Shown in pieces: positions 1-6,098 of a DNA stretch of 7,899 bases. This DNA comes from Methanospirillum sp. (GTDB lineage Archaea > Halobacteriota > Methanomicrobia > Methanomicrobiales > Methanospirillaceae). A program made the translations under genes and the position numbers. Each line of letters opens with the position of its first letter. The stretch's first letter is position 1. Under the pieces are notes generated by a model. It ran no database searches and was not told where the DNA came from. It saw only the letters and a program-made list of their open reading frames with translations. The stretch lies in contig JAJRBL010000259.1 in the NCBI GenBank assembly GCA_028679485.1, forward strand, positions 1-7,899, written 5' to 3'.

Positions 1-115
1 CAAACAGGTTGACTGCAAACTTTTCATCACCGACGATAAACTCAACAACCTGCACTTCTTCATTTCCATGCTCTATGGACTTGCCGGTTCCGTTCTGTAA
101 TGCTGCTGTCGCCAT
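1..115 (-). CDS. cheW: Chemotaxis adaptor CheW, N-terminal fragment (cut by window edge)
   Basis: Only the first 38 codons are inside the window; the gene continues past the left edge. The translation begins MATAALQNGTGKS and reaches VQVVEFIVGDEKFAVNLF. That matches the first beta strands of archaeal and bacterial CheW proteins, where a phrase like 'VEFxVGDExFAVxL' opens the fold. CheW is the cytoplasmic adaptor that links chemoreceptors to the kinase CheA. The ATG at 115 is preceded by AGGTGA with a 4-base spacer, and this ribosome site overlaps the TAG stop of the chemoreceptor gene just upstream. The two genes are therefore almost certainly co-transcribed and probably translationally coupled, so this CheW is likely the dedicated adaptor for that receptor. 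The family call rests on a short segment, but the context supports it strongly. Confidence 0.85.
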   Translation of the reverse strand, partial: MATAALQNGTGKSIEHGNEEVQVVEFIVGDEKFAVNLF

Positions 116-119
116 GAAT

Positions 120-125
120 TCACCT
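120..125 (-). promoter_or_regulatory. Ribosome binding site of cheW, overlapping the receptor stop codon
   Basis: On the minus strand AGGTGA lies 4 bases before the cheW ATG. Its first two bases are the last two of the TAG stop codon of the chemoreceptor gene. The site matches the archaeal anti-Shine-Dalgarno complement GGAGGTGA, fixes the cheW start, and implies coupled translation of receptor and adaptor. Confidence 0.75.
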
Positions 126-1980
126 ATATCTTAAATTTAGACATTTCAAGGGTAATTTTTTCAACATTTCCCGATACTTCGGAGATCGCGTGTTCAATCT
201 GGGTTACTGCCGCCGAAGCCTGCTCAGTTGCTGCGGCAGAATCGACTGCCTGTTTCGCAGTCGTCTGGAGAAGCGAGGACAATTCATTGATGCTGGCCGT
301 AATCTCCTCGACCGAGGCGGCCTGTTCTTCAGAGACTGCGGCAACCTCTGCCACATTTTTCGATATATCCTCGACTGATACTGCAATGGTATTGAATGCG
401 GTGAGAGTCTCTGAAAGGGCTGCATTGCCTTCATTTACAATTAATCCGGCATTATTTACCGCCGTTGCAGCCTGGACAGACTTGTTCTGGAGAGTCCTGA
501 TCATATCAGCGATATCTTCTGCAGATTTTCGGGAGTCCTGGGCAAGTGACTTGACTTCGGCAGCAACAACGGCAAAGCCTCTTCCGGCTTCTCCTGCCCG
601 GGCAGCCTCAATTGCCGCGTTTAACGCCAGGAGGTTTGTCTGGTTCGCGATATCGGTGATAAGGTTAACGATCTTCCCGATCTGATCCATCTGGTTCTTG
701 ATATCCCGGACGATAACATCAACCTCCCCGGAATTACGGGTGATCCCACCCATGACCTCCTCCGCCTTTTTGGCCAGTTCAACACCCATCCGGGTTTTTT
801 CGTCCGCCGCGATGGATAATTTCGCTACAGACTCGCTCCGCACGGCGATATCCGATACGGTGGTATTCAGGTCCTCCATTGCCCTGAGAACCTGTTTAAC
901 CCCGTCATCACCCTGTTCTGCATTGGATCCGACAGCATTTGCATTCTCTGCGATTGCATTGGTTCCGTTTGCAACCTCCTTTGCACTGGCAGTAACCTCT
1001 TCGGCATTTGCCGTAAGTTCCTCGAGCTGGGTTTTAAATATCCTGAACGGAGACACGACCGTATCAAGAACCTGGTTTAGTCCATGGGCAATCTCAAAAA
1101 AGTCACCAGTATATTCTTTCTCCTGGGTACGCACGGTAAGGTTGCCTTCTTCTGCTTCATTTGCAACCATGAGAATATCTGCAATGGCATGCTTCTGGTG
1201 GGTTACATCATAATAGACCGTCAGGACAGAATAGACCGTTCCTTTTTTGTCGATCAGCGGGATATTGTACCTCTCAACCACTTTTTTTCCCGATGGAAAA
1301 TCCATCGTCGCCTCTCCCTTGTTCGGCTCACGGCTTTTGAAGGTATCAGTCACTCCCTTTCCTGACTGGCTGATATAATGAAAATCCTTGATCGTGAGAC
1401 GCCCGATATCCTCTTTTTTATACCCCATCAAGACCAGTGCGGCAGGATTCATATCCTCTACCCGGAGATCCGGGCTCCAGACGATGATCGGATACGGGTT
1501 CTCGTACACGATATCGTGTGCCCGTTGCTGCAGGATCTGGATTTCATCCATCTGACGCCGCTGTTCCGTGATATCATTGTATACCGAGAGGATATACTCG
1601 ATCTTCCCCTGCTCATCCAGTACCGGGATGGTGTGCCTGATCCAGGTAACAATACCGGAAGGAAACTTGAAAATCCCTTCTCCGGTCTTTTTCGTCTTAT
1701 CCCTGACAGTTTCAGAGATACCTTCTCCTTTCTTCTCAAGCGTGACAAAATCCTGCAGGGATAAAGAGAGCACTTTGCTCCGGCTCCACCCGGTTGCCTC
1801 CAGAAAGGCATCGTTCACATCGATAACCCGGAGATCCGGATCCCATATCAGGATAGGATTCGGATTCATCGAAAAGATGAACTCCAACTCCTTGTTTTTT
1901 CTTCGGAGCGACTGCAACTCCTTCTCCATCTCCTGGAACTGCTCAGGGGAACCGGGTTTCTCCCGTACCATATCCATCAC
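124..1980 (-). CDS. Soluble methyl-accepting chemotaxis protein with two PAS domains
   Basis: This 618-residue chemoreceptor has no transmembrane segment, so it should act in the cytoplasm, sensing an internal signal through PAS domains and controlling CheA via CheW. A short coiled coil (about 12-35) leads into PAS1 (about 36-140, ending YNDITEQ) and PAS2 (about 157-262, ending YYDVTHQ). A HAMP-like linker follows (about 263-315), then the long antiparallel signalling helices (about 316-615). The kinase-contacting tip is clear at 444-473 ([18 protein letters not shown], then [12 protein letters not shown]). Glutamate-rich candidate methylation segments lie at about 319-336 and 549-560 ([12 protein letters not shown]). 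The extreme C-terminus SKFKI has no CheR-docking pentapeptide. Three starts are possible: GTG 1980, ATG 1977 and ATG 1971. AGGTG at 1985-1989 suits the first two and AGGTGAT at 1976-1982 suits the third, so the protein may be 3 residues shorter. cheW follows 8 bases downstream. Confidence 0.95.
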   Translation of the reverse strand: MMDMVREKPGSPEQFQEMEKELQSLRRKNKELEFIFSMNPNPILIWDPDLRVIDVNDAFLEATGWSRSKVLSLSLQDFVTLEKKGEGISETVRDKTKKTGEGIFKFPSGIVTWIRHTIPVLDEQGKIEYILSVYNDITEQRRQMDEIQILQQRAHDIVYENPYPIIVWSPDLRVEDMNPAALVLMGYKKEDIGRLTIKDFHYISQSGKGVTDTFKSREPNKGEATMDFPSGKKVVERYNIPLIDKKGTVYSVLTVYYDVTHQKHAIADILMVANEAEEGNLTVRTQEKEYTGDFFEIAHGLNQVLDTVVSPFRIFKTQLEELTANAEEVTASAKEVANGTNAIAENANAVGSNAEQGDDGVKQVLRAMEDLNTTVSDIAVRSESVAKLSIAADEKTRMGVELAKKAEEVMGGITRNSGEVDVIVRDIKNQMDQIGKIVNLITDIANQTNLLALNAAIEAARAGEAGRGFAVVAAEVKSLAQDSRKSAEDIADMIRTLQNKSVQAATAVNNAGLIVNEGNAALSETLTAFNTIAVSVEDISKNVAEVAAVSEEQAASVEEITASINELSSLLQTTAKQAVDSAAATEQASAAVTQIEHAISEVSGNVEKITLEMSKFKI

Positions 1981-2030
1981 CTAACACCTGATGGGAATCT
2001 TGCGTACAGATGGATATACCTTCCTGTTCC

Positions 2031-2039
2031 TATTTTATA
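2031..2039 (-). promoter_or_regulatory. Candidate TATA box for the chemoreceptor-cheW operon
   Basis: On the minus strand the gap between the reductase stop and the receptor start contains TATAAAATA, a near-ideal archaeal TATA box. An initiation site about 25 bases downstream would fall near 2010, giving a leader of about 30 bases that includes the AGGTG ribosome site at 1985-1989. The receptor and cheW may therefore be transcribed separately from the upstream genes. This rests on sequence match and spacing alone. Confidence 0.55.
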
Positions 2040-2043
2040 CGGT

Positions 2044-3279
2044 TCACGATAAACGGTTCCTGAGCAGTTGCAGATACCGGTGAAGGAGTAATCCGATCTT
2101 TCCCCCATGGATAGCCAGATAATAGAAAAGTCCTTCAAAATGATTAGAAACCTCCCTGAGCCGGTCGGGAATGACAATATGCTGGGGACAGGAAGAGAGG
2201 CACGTACCACAGTTCCGGCATACTGATGCAGCAGACAACCTCCCGGAAAGACCCCCCACCCTGAATGCATACCGTCCTTTCGCATAGATCCGTGCATAGA
2301 GGGTATCTCCGAACATCATAACTTCGTTATAGATCTCAAAACAGGACGGGATATTCACCCCGTACGGACAGGGCATACAGTACTGGCAGCCGGTACAGGG
2401 GACTTTCATGAGTGTCCGATAGGTCTTCGACACCCTGCTGATGATATTCCGCTCAGTCTCCGTTAACGAACCGGGGAGAGTGGCCTCTGCGACGGCAATA
2501 TTTTCAGAGATCTGTGCGAGTTCGTTCATCCCTGACAGGACCATGGTAACCTCAGGCTGGTCCCAGAGCCACCGTAACGCCCATTCTGCCGGGGATCTCT
2601 GCACCGGTGCACCATCCCATATCCCCCGGATTTCCACGGGAGGATTCCTGGCAAGCTTCCCTCCCCTGAGTGGTTCCATCACAAATACCGCCAGGCCTTT
2701 CTCCGCTGCATACGCAAGACCAGTCCGCCCGGCCTGTGAATATTCATCGAGGATATTATACTGTATAAGACAGAACTCCCAGGGATAATCATCAACTATC
2801 CGGCAAAAGCTCCTGGTATCTTCATGAAATGAGAAACCTGCGTTGATAATTTTCCCCTCCAGTTTTGCCTTCTCCAAAAAATCCAAAACCCCGATCTCCT
2901 TCAGGTACTCCCAGCTATCCCTTCCCACCGAGTGAATGAGGTAATAGTCAATTCTATTCGTATTGAGCCGGGATAACTGGGCATTCAAAAATGTATCCAT
3001 ATCCTTCCGGGTTTTTACCAGCCACTGGGGAAGCTTCGTGGCAAGTTTCACCTTTTCACGGTACCCGCCGGAAAGAGCACGCCCCAGAAATGGTTCAGAC
3101 TGGCCGTAATGGTACACCCAGGCAGTATCGAGATAGGTAACCCCGTTATCTATCGCGTACCTGAGCAGGAACGTGGACTTTTCCTCGTCTATCTTCCCGT
3201 TTTTCTCAGGGAAACGCATACAACCATATCCGAGGACCGGTACCTGTTCCCCGGTTTTAGTGACCGTCCGATACTGCAT
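2044..3279 (-). CDS. Aldo/keto reductase with C-terminal double Fe-S (ferredoxin-like) module
   Basis: A 411-residue protein of the aldo/keto reductase superfamily, of the type with an added Fe-S domain (COG1453-like). The TIM-barrel part (about 1-285) keeps the full catalytic tetrad: Asp51 and Tyr56 in LDTAWVYHYG, Lys82 in LATKLP and His116 in YYLIHS. The C-terminal part has two cysteine clusters, C295-x2-C298-x2-C301-x2-CP and C354-x2-C357-x2-C360-x3-CP, suited to binding two [4Fe-4S] clusters. It therefore probably moves electrons between an NAD(P)H- or ferredoxin-linked site and an unknown carbonyl substrate in the cytoplasm. No signal peptide or membrane helix is seen. The start is well fixed: GGGAGGT lies 6 bases before ATG 3279. 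The gene begins inside the response regulator gene (23-base overlap), pointing to coupled expression. The physiological substrate cannot be told from sequence. Confidence 0.93.
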   Translation of the reverse strand: MQYRTVTKTGEQVPVLGYGCMRFPEKNGKIDEEKSTFLLRYAIDNGVTYLDTAWVYHYGQSEPFLGRALSGGYREKVKLATKLPQWLVKTRKDMDTFLNAQLSRLNTNRIDYYLIHSVGRDSWEYLKEIGVLDFLEKAKLEGKIINAGFSFHEDTRSFCRIVDDYPWEFCLIQYNILDEYSQAGRTGLAYAAEKGLAVFVMEPLRGGKLARNPPVEIRGIWDGAPVQRSPAEWALRWLWDQPEVTMVLSGMNELAQISENIAVAEATLPGSLTETERNIISRVSKTYRTLMKVPCTGCQYCMPCPYGVNIPSCFEIYNEVMMFGDTLYARIYAKGRYAFRVGGLSGRLSAASVCRNCGTCLSSCPQHIVIPDRLREVSNHFEGLFYYLAIHGGKIGLLLHRYLQLLRNRLS

Positions 3280-3682
3280 TATTATACCTCCCGGCCCGCC
3301 GGTTTATTGCCAGGTGGATCCTGTCATGGAGTTCATGGAATACTCTCTCAGGAATACCGCATTTATGGAGACAGAAATCAGCCCCGTACTCCTTTGCTTC
3401 CCTGATAAGTTCCGGACTGTTCATTCCGGTAAACAGGATAAAGGGGATATCAAGCCTGAGGGACTGAACCTGTTTCAGTACCTGGATACCGTTCATTCCC
3501 GGCATCTCATAATCTGATACGATAACATCAAACTGTTCCTTTTTAAGGATTTGAATGGCTGATTCCCCTGATTCCACGGATCTGATCAGATAGGTGTCCA
3601 GGAGGGAGAGATGATCTGCTACTGCCGATCTCCACAGGCAGTGATCGTCGATATGAAGAACCCTGATCGGTTCGTCAGTCAT
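3257..3682 (-). CDS. Single-domain (REC-only) response regulator
   Basis: A 141-residue stand-alone receiver domain with no output domain. All phosphorylation-site residues are present: acidic pair Asp12/Asp13 in VLHIDDH, phospho-acceptor Asp57 in VIVSDYEMPGMNG, Thr85 in ILFTG and Lys107 in CLHKCG. Such proteins act by phospho-dependent binding to a partner, like CheY, or as phosphate relays. The reading frame stays open up to 3772, but the start at ATG 3682 is preferred: the REC fold begins there, AGGTGA lies 8 bases upstream, and the longer version would overlap the lipoprotein gene and add a non-REC extension. The gap from the lipoprotein stop is 29 bases, and the reductase gene starts inside its 3' end. 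The receiver resembles that of the divergently transcribed REC-PAS protein (both contain QFDVIVSDY and PFILFTG). The partner kinase is not identified; candidates are the CheA of this system or the kinase at 6099. Confidence 0.9.
   Translation of the reverse strand: MTDEPIRVLHIDDHCLWRSAVADHLSLLDTYLIRSVESGESAIQILKKEQFDVIVSDYEMPGMNGIQVLKQVQSLRLDIPFILFTGMNSPELIREAKEYGADFCLHKCGIPERVFHELHDRIHLAINRRAGRYNNAVSDGH
3286..3292 (-). promoter_or_regulatory. Strong ribosome binding site of the reductase gene
   Basis: GGGAGGT on the minus strand, 6 bases before ATG 3279, lies entirely inside the response regulator coding sequence. It is the strongest ribosome site in the window and fixes the reductase start despite the 23-base gene overlap. 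Confidence 0.8.
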
Positions 3683-3711
3683 TTCCCTCGTCACCTGTAC
3701 CAGGCAGAATA

Positions 3712-4209
3712 TTACTCCGTGACTATGAATTCCTGAACATACGTGATATCCAAATCCCCTGCAGGTCTCCATGATTGCCGGTATACTCCGCTGAATGTCT
3801 GGTTTCCGGTTCCGGTTGCCTTTATCGTCCAGACCCTCACTCCCCCGGCACCCATACGCCGGTTATTCTCAGGTCCTGAAAAGGTATTCCCGATAATCTC
3901 CAGACCATCTGTCACGGTTACATTCCACGAATATCCGGTTGAAGGATTTTCGTTGAGTTTTATCTCTCTTGTCTCTCCTATCTTCAGGTTTTTCAGGGAT
4001 TTTTCGTTCGTCGTGTTCTCCATACCAGGGATCTCCTCCCCTGTCGAATGAGATGCCACATAATCGGTTTCAGGATGTATTACGGCAGTCTGATCAGGAT
4101 GCTCCTGGAGAGAGGAGTTCAGGGAATATTGGGGTGAAATTGCCGAGCAGCCTGCTAAAAAAACGAGGAGAAACAGTATGGTTAAACCACACACAACCAC
4201 TTGTTTCAT
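3712..4209 (-). CDS. Lipoprotein with chagasin-family (I42) cysteine protease inhibitor domain
   Basis: A 165-residue exported protein. Residues 1-20 form a signal peptide (MKQ, then a hydrophobic stretch) ending in the lipobox LAGC, so Cys21 is the likely lipid-anchored N-terminus on the outer face of the membrane. A polar linker (about 22-70) leads to a C-terminal domain with the hallmarks of the chagasin/I42 inhibitors: the NPSTGYSW loop (88-95), the GAGG turn (120-123) followed by VRVWTIKATGTG, and an aromatic/RP loop YRQSWRP (143-149). In this family these three loops plug the active site of papain-like cysteine peptidases. The protein may protect the cell surface from foreign proteases or regulate an endogenous one; no peptidase gene is in view. 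No ribosome site precedes ATG 4209, but a TATA box about 30 bases upstream suggests a leaderless message. It is the first gene of the lipoprotein, regulator and reductase set. Confidence 0.87.
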   Translation of the reverse strand: MKQVVVCGLTILFLLVFLAGCSAISPQYSLNSSLQEHPDQTAVIHPETDYVASHSTGEEIPGMENTTNEKSLKNLKIGETREIKLNENPSTGYSWNVTVTDGLEIIGNTFSGPENNRRMGAGGVRVWTIKATGTGNQTFSGVYRQSWRPAGDLDITYVQEFIVTE

Positions 4210-4233
4210 AGATATCGGTATTTATGGTATACG

Positions 4234-4241
4234 AAATATAA
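4234..4241 (-). promoter_or_regulatory. Candidate TATA box for the lipoprotein-regulator-reductase genes
   Basis: On the minus strand TTATATTT matches the archaeal TATA box. Initiation about 25 bases downstream would fall at about 4209-4214, essentially at the ATG of the lipoprotein gene. This agrees with the lack of a ribosome binding site and suggests a leaderless transcript. Confidence 0.5.
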
Positions 4242-4290
4242 CTACTGGATTTTTTGAAAAGAATGGCGTACACGAGATGAGATCCATGCC

Positions 4291-4310
4291 CCCGGTATTG
4301 ATACACCGGG
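4291..4310. repeat. GC-rich inverted repeat (hairpin)
   Basis: CCCGGT and ACCGGG arms (6 pairs) flank an 8-base spacer. It lies about 50 bases upstream of the minus-strand TATA box. It could be an operator or an RNA hairpin; no function can be assigned. Confidence 0.45.
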
Positions 4311-4409
4311 AACCGGGCTTATGATGCATGGCAAAAGAGTGGAATGACAGATACGAAATGAAGGTTTTCACCCGCATACTTCCTCAGCTTCGTCATTCAT
4401 GCAGACTCT

Positions 4410-4437
4410 CCGGACAATCCGGCAGGGGTACACCTGC
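4410..4437. repeat. Two abutting short inverted repeats
   Basis: CCGGA-CAA-TCCGG (4410-4422) is followed directly by GCAGG-GGTACA-CCTGC (4422-4437); the two share one base. Each arm is 5 bases. They lie about 100 bases upstream of the plus-strand TATA-like element. They may be operator half-sites or adjacent RNA hairpins; short stems like these also arise by chance. Confidence 0.4.
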
Positions 4438-4540
4438 TTATAGGGGGAGTCATATCGCAGACACGGGTATATGTCGGCGGACAGACAATTCCCAAAGGGT
4501 TCGGGACGCAATTACCCGGGTTAGTAGATTAAAACCAATA

Positions 4541-4550
4541 TTTTTAATAA
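4541..4550 (+). promoter_or_regulatory. Candidate TATA box for the REC-PAS gene
   Basis: TTTTTAATAA lies in a locally AT-rich patch after the purine-rich stretch GATTAAAACC, which could include a BRE. Initiation about 25 bases downstream would be near 4571-4576, at the ATG itself. The bases before that ATG (ACTAACCCATTC) hold no Shine-Dalgarno match, again fitting a leaderless message. Confidence 0.5.
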
Positions 4551-4575
4551 GAAACAAACATACACTAACCCATTC

Positions 4576-6027
4576 ATGCCCGTTTCAGTCCTGTATGTAG
4601 ATGATGAACTTCCCCACCTGATGCTTGCCAAAGAATATCTCAGTGCATCCGGAAGGATTACTCTCACCTGTGTGGCATCAGGCAAGGAAGCGATCGATGC
4701 ACTCCGAAACGGACAGTTCGATGTCATCGTCTCTGACTATCTCATGCAGGATATGGATGGAATACAGCTTCTCCGGTATGTGCGGGCAAATTACGAATCG
4801 ATACCGTTTATTCTTTTTACCGGTAAAGGAAAGGAAGATATTGTAATTTCTGCCCTCAATAACGGCGCGGACTATTATATCAGAAAGGGAAGTGAACCGG
4901 TGGTCCAGTTCAGTGAACTCGAACAACGGATCGTCCAGGCATATGAAGGACATGACGTGAAGGCTGAACTGGCAGCTCGGGAACAACTCTACCATTCGGT
5001 TCTGACAGTTCAGACAGAACTCTTCGTAGATCTCCTCCCTGATCTCACTATCATCAGGGCTAACGATGCATACGGTGCCCTGTATGCCTCCACGGCAACG
5101 GATCTCATCGGGAAGAAATTTTTCCATGATATCGCGGATGAAGACCGGGAGAGTCTTGCAGAGACGGTCAGGTCACTTACGCCCGATAACCCTTCGACCG
5201 ATTTTGAGACGGTTGTTACCTATCCGGACGGCAGAAAAACGGAGATAATCTGGCATATCGAGGGAATATTCGGATCAGACGGGACGGCGGTCAGCGCCAA
5301 GGCCACCGGAAGGGATAACAGCCAGGCTGACATGGCACGGGAGGTTCTCCAGGAGTCAGAACTGAGATACCAGCAGACTTCTCCTGATATGCCCCAGCAT
5401 ATCGGGGACTTTGATGAGAATGTTCCCCTGAACTTCATCATCGAGAATACCCCGCCTTCCGGTACCTGGCCGCTGCCTGAACTCATCAGGGAGATGAAGA
5501 TGCAGAAGGCGAACGGGATTGCATCCACGACCGGACCTGAAGGTTACCGTGCATTCCTCATATTCGTCAGGGGCGACCCTGAAGGGGGGATCTACATCGA
5601 CCGGTCAGGAGTATTATACGGGGACCGGAGTATCCTATTTCTGAAAAACAGCAACCAGTTTACCTTTTATCCGACCGAACAGGAGATCTCGACACGGTTT
5701 GTAACCGGTTGCCGGATTTACGATAAAAGCCATCTCAGGATTCCGGCATCAAATCCCATCCCCGAGATATCCTCAGTGAGAAAGGGTATCGGGAATATTA
5801 TTATCGATATCATAAAGGACAACCTTCCTGCAGCCGGTCTTCGGGTAACCGTGAAAAGCGGGGGAAAGATCGTGGGCAACGATGTGACATCACCCCAGGG
5901 CCAGACTACCTTCCAGCTCTTATACGGATCCTATACCGGAGTTATCCATACCGATACGGAAATCATCAGATCGTTCAATTTCACGATAGAAAAACCTGAA
6001 GTTATGCATTCTGTCGTTCTCTCATAA
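4576..6027 (+). CDS. Response regulator: REC, PAS and unrecognised PATAN-like plus beta-sandwich C-terminus
   Basis: A 483-residue soluble protein. REC (about 1-122) has Asp9/Asp10 (LYVDDE), phospho-acceptor Asp54 (VIVSDY), Thr82 (LFTG) and Lys104 (YIRKG); the usual proline of the 'MPGMDG' loop is replaced (MQDMDG, 57-62). A PAS domain spans about 135-250 (TIIRANDAY, IGKKFFHDI, ATGRDNS). Residues 256-275 (REVLQESELRYQQ) look like the opening of a second PAS that then stops. Residues about 286-390 form another domain starting with LPELIREMKMQKANGI and containing GGIYIDRSGVLYGD. This outline recalls PATAN/DUF4388 effector domains, which is inference. Residues about 404-483 look like a carboxypeptidase-regulatory or PEGA-type beta sandwich (GLRVTVKSGGKIVGNDVTSP, QTTFQLLYGSYTGVI). 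There is no DNA-binding or enzymatic output domain, so it probably works by protein contacts. A sensor kinase gene follows after 71 bases and is the likely phosphodonor. Confidence 0.88.
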   Translation: MPVSVLYVDDELPHLMLAKEYLSASGRITLTCVASGKEAIDALRNGQFDVIVSDYLMQDMDGIQLLRYVRANYESIPFILFTGKGKEDIVISALNNGADYYIRKGSEPVVQFSELEQRIVQAYEGHDVKAELAAREQLYHSVLTVQTELFVDLLPDLTIIRANDAYGALYASTATDLIGKKFFHDIADEDRESLAETVRSLTPDNPSTDFETVVTYPDGRKTEIIWHIEGIFGSDGTAVSAKATGRDNSQADMAREVLQESELRYQQTSPDMPQHIGDFDENVPLNFIIENTPPSGTWPLPELIREMKMQKANGIASTTGPEGYRAFLIFVRGDPEGGIYIDRSGVLYGDRSILFLKNSNQFTFYPTEQEISTRFVTGCRIYDKSHLRIPASNPIPEISSVRKGIGNIIIDIIKDNLPAAGLRVTVKSGGKIVGNDVTSPQGQTTFQLLYGSYTGVIHTDTEIIRSFNFTIEKPEVMHSVVLS

Positions 6028-6049
6028 GCAGGCAGTTCTGTATCGAATC

Positions 6050-6055
6050 TTTTTT
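6050..6055 (+). terminator. Possible T-tract terminator after the REC-PAS gene
   Basis: A run of six T (TTTTTT, then CCCTT), 23 bases past the TAA stop, resembles archaeal oligo-T termination signals. There is no strong hairpin before it. It could end or attenuate the transcript before the kinase gene, but partial readthrough is equally plausible. Confidence 0.3.
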
Positions 6056-6098
6056 CCCTTCCGGATATGATTATCCTGTAGGAATACCCGGGAAAAAC

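Larger units (their letters stand above)
4210..4575. other. Divergent intergenic region with two promoters and inverted repeats
   Basis: These 366 bases separate the two oppositely transcribed blocks. I see a minus-strand TATA box near the left end, a plus-strand AT-rich TATA-like element near the right end, and between them three short GC-rich inverted repeats (4291-4310, 4410-4422, 4422-4437). The 9-base word ATACGAAAT occurs twice (4229 and 4351). A 90-codon plus-strand frame crosses the region, but its product (rich in Arg, Ser and His, no recognisable motif) overlaps the next gene's start and has no ribosome site, so I do not call it. No tRNA fold or CRISPR pattern is seen. Confidence 0.7.

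Noticed and set aside
698..1213. A 171-codon plus-strand frame opposite the chemoreceptor
   Set aside because: It is Ser/Ala/Thr-rich, as expected from the complement of the helical MCP signalling domain. The MCP frame is certain.
1977..2297. A 106-codon minus-strand frame spanning the reductase end and the receptor promoter
   Set aside because: It overlaps the Fe-S cysteine region of the reductase in another frame and has no motif of its own.
3683..3772. 30-residue N-terminal extension of the response regulator from an upstream ATG
   Set aside because: It overlaps the end of the lipoprotein gene and lies outside the REC fold, and a better start with AGGTGA exists at 3682.
4480..4530. GGGTTCGGG segment resembling a tRNA T-arm
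   Set aside because: No matching 5-base T stem, acceptor stem or anticodon arm can be drawn around it.
4328..4600. A 90-codon plus-strand frame in the divergent spacer
   Set aside because: No ribosome site or domain, unnatural composition, and it runs into the start of the REC-PAS gene in another frame.
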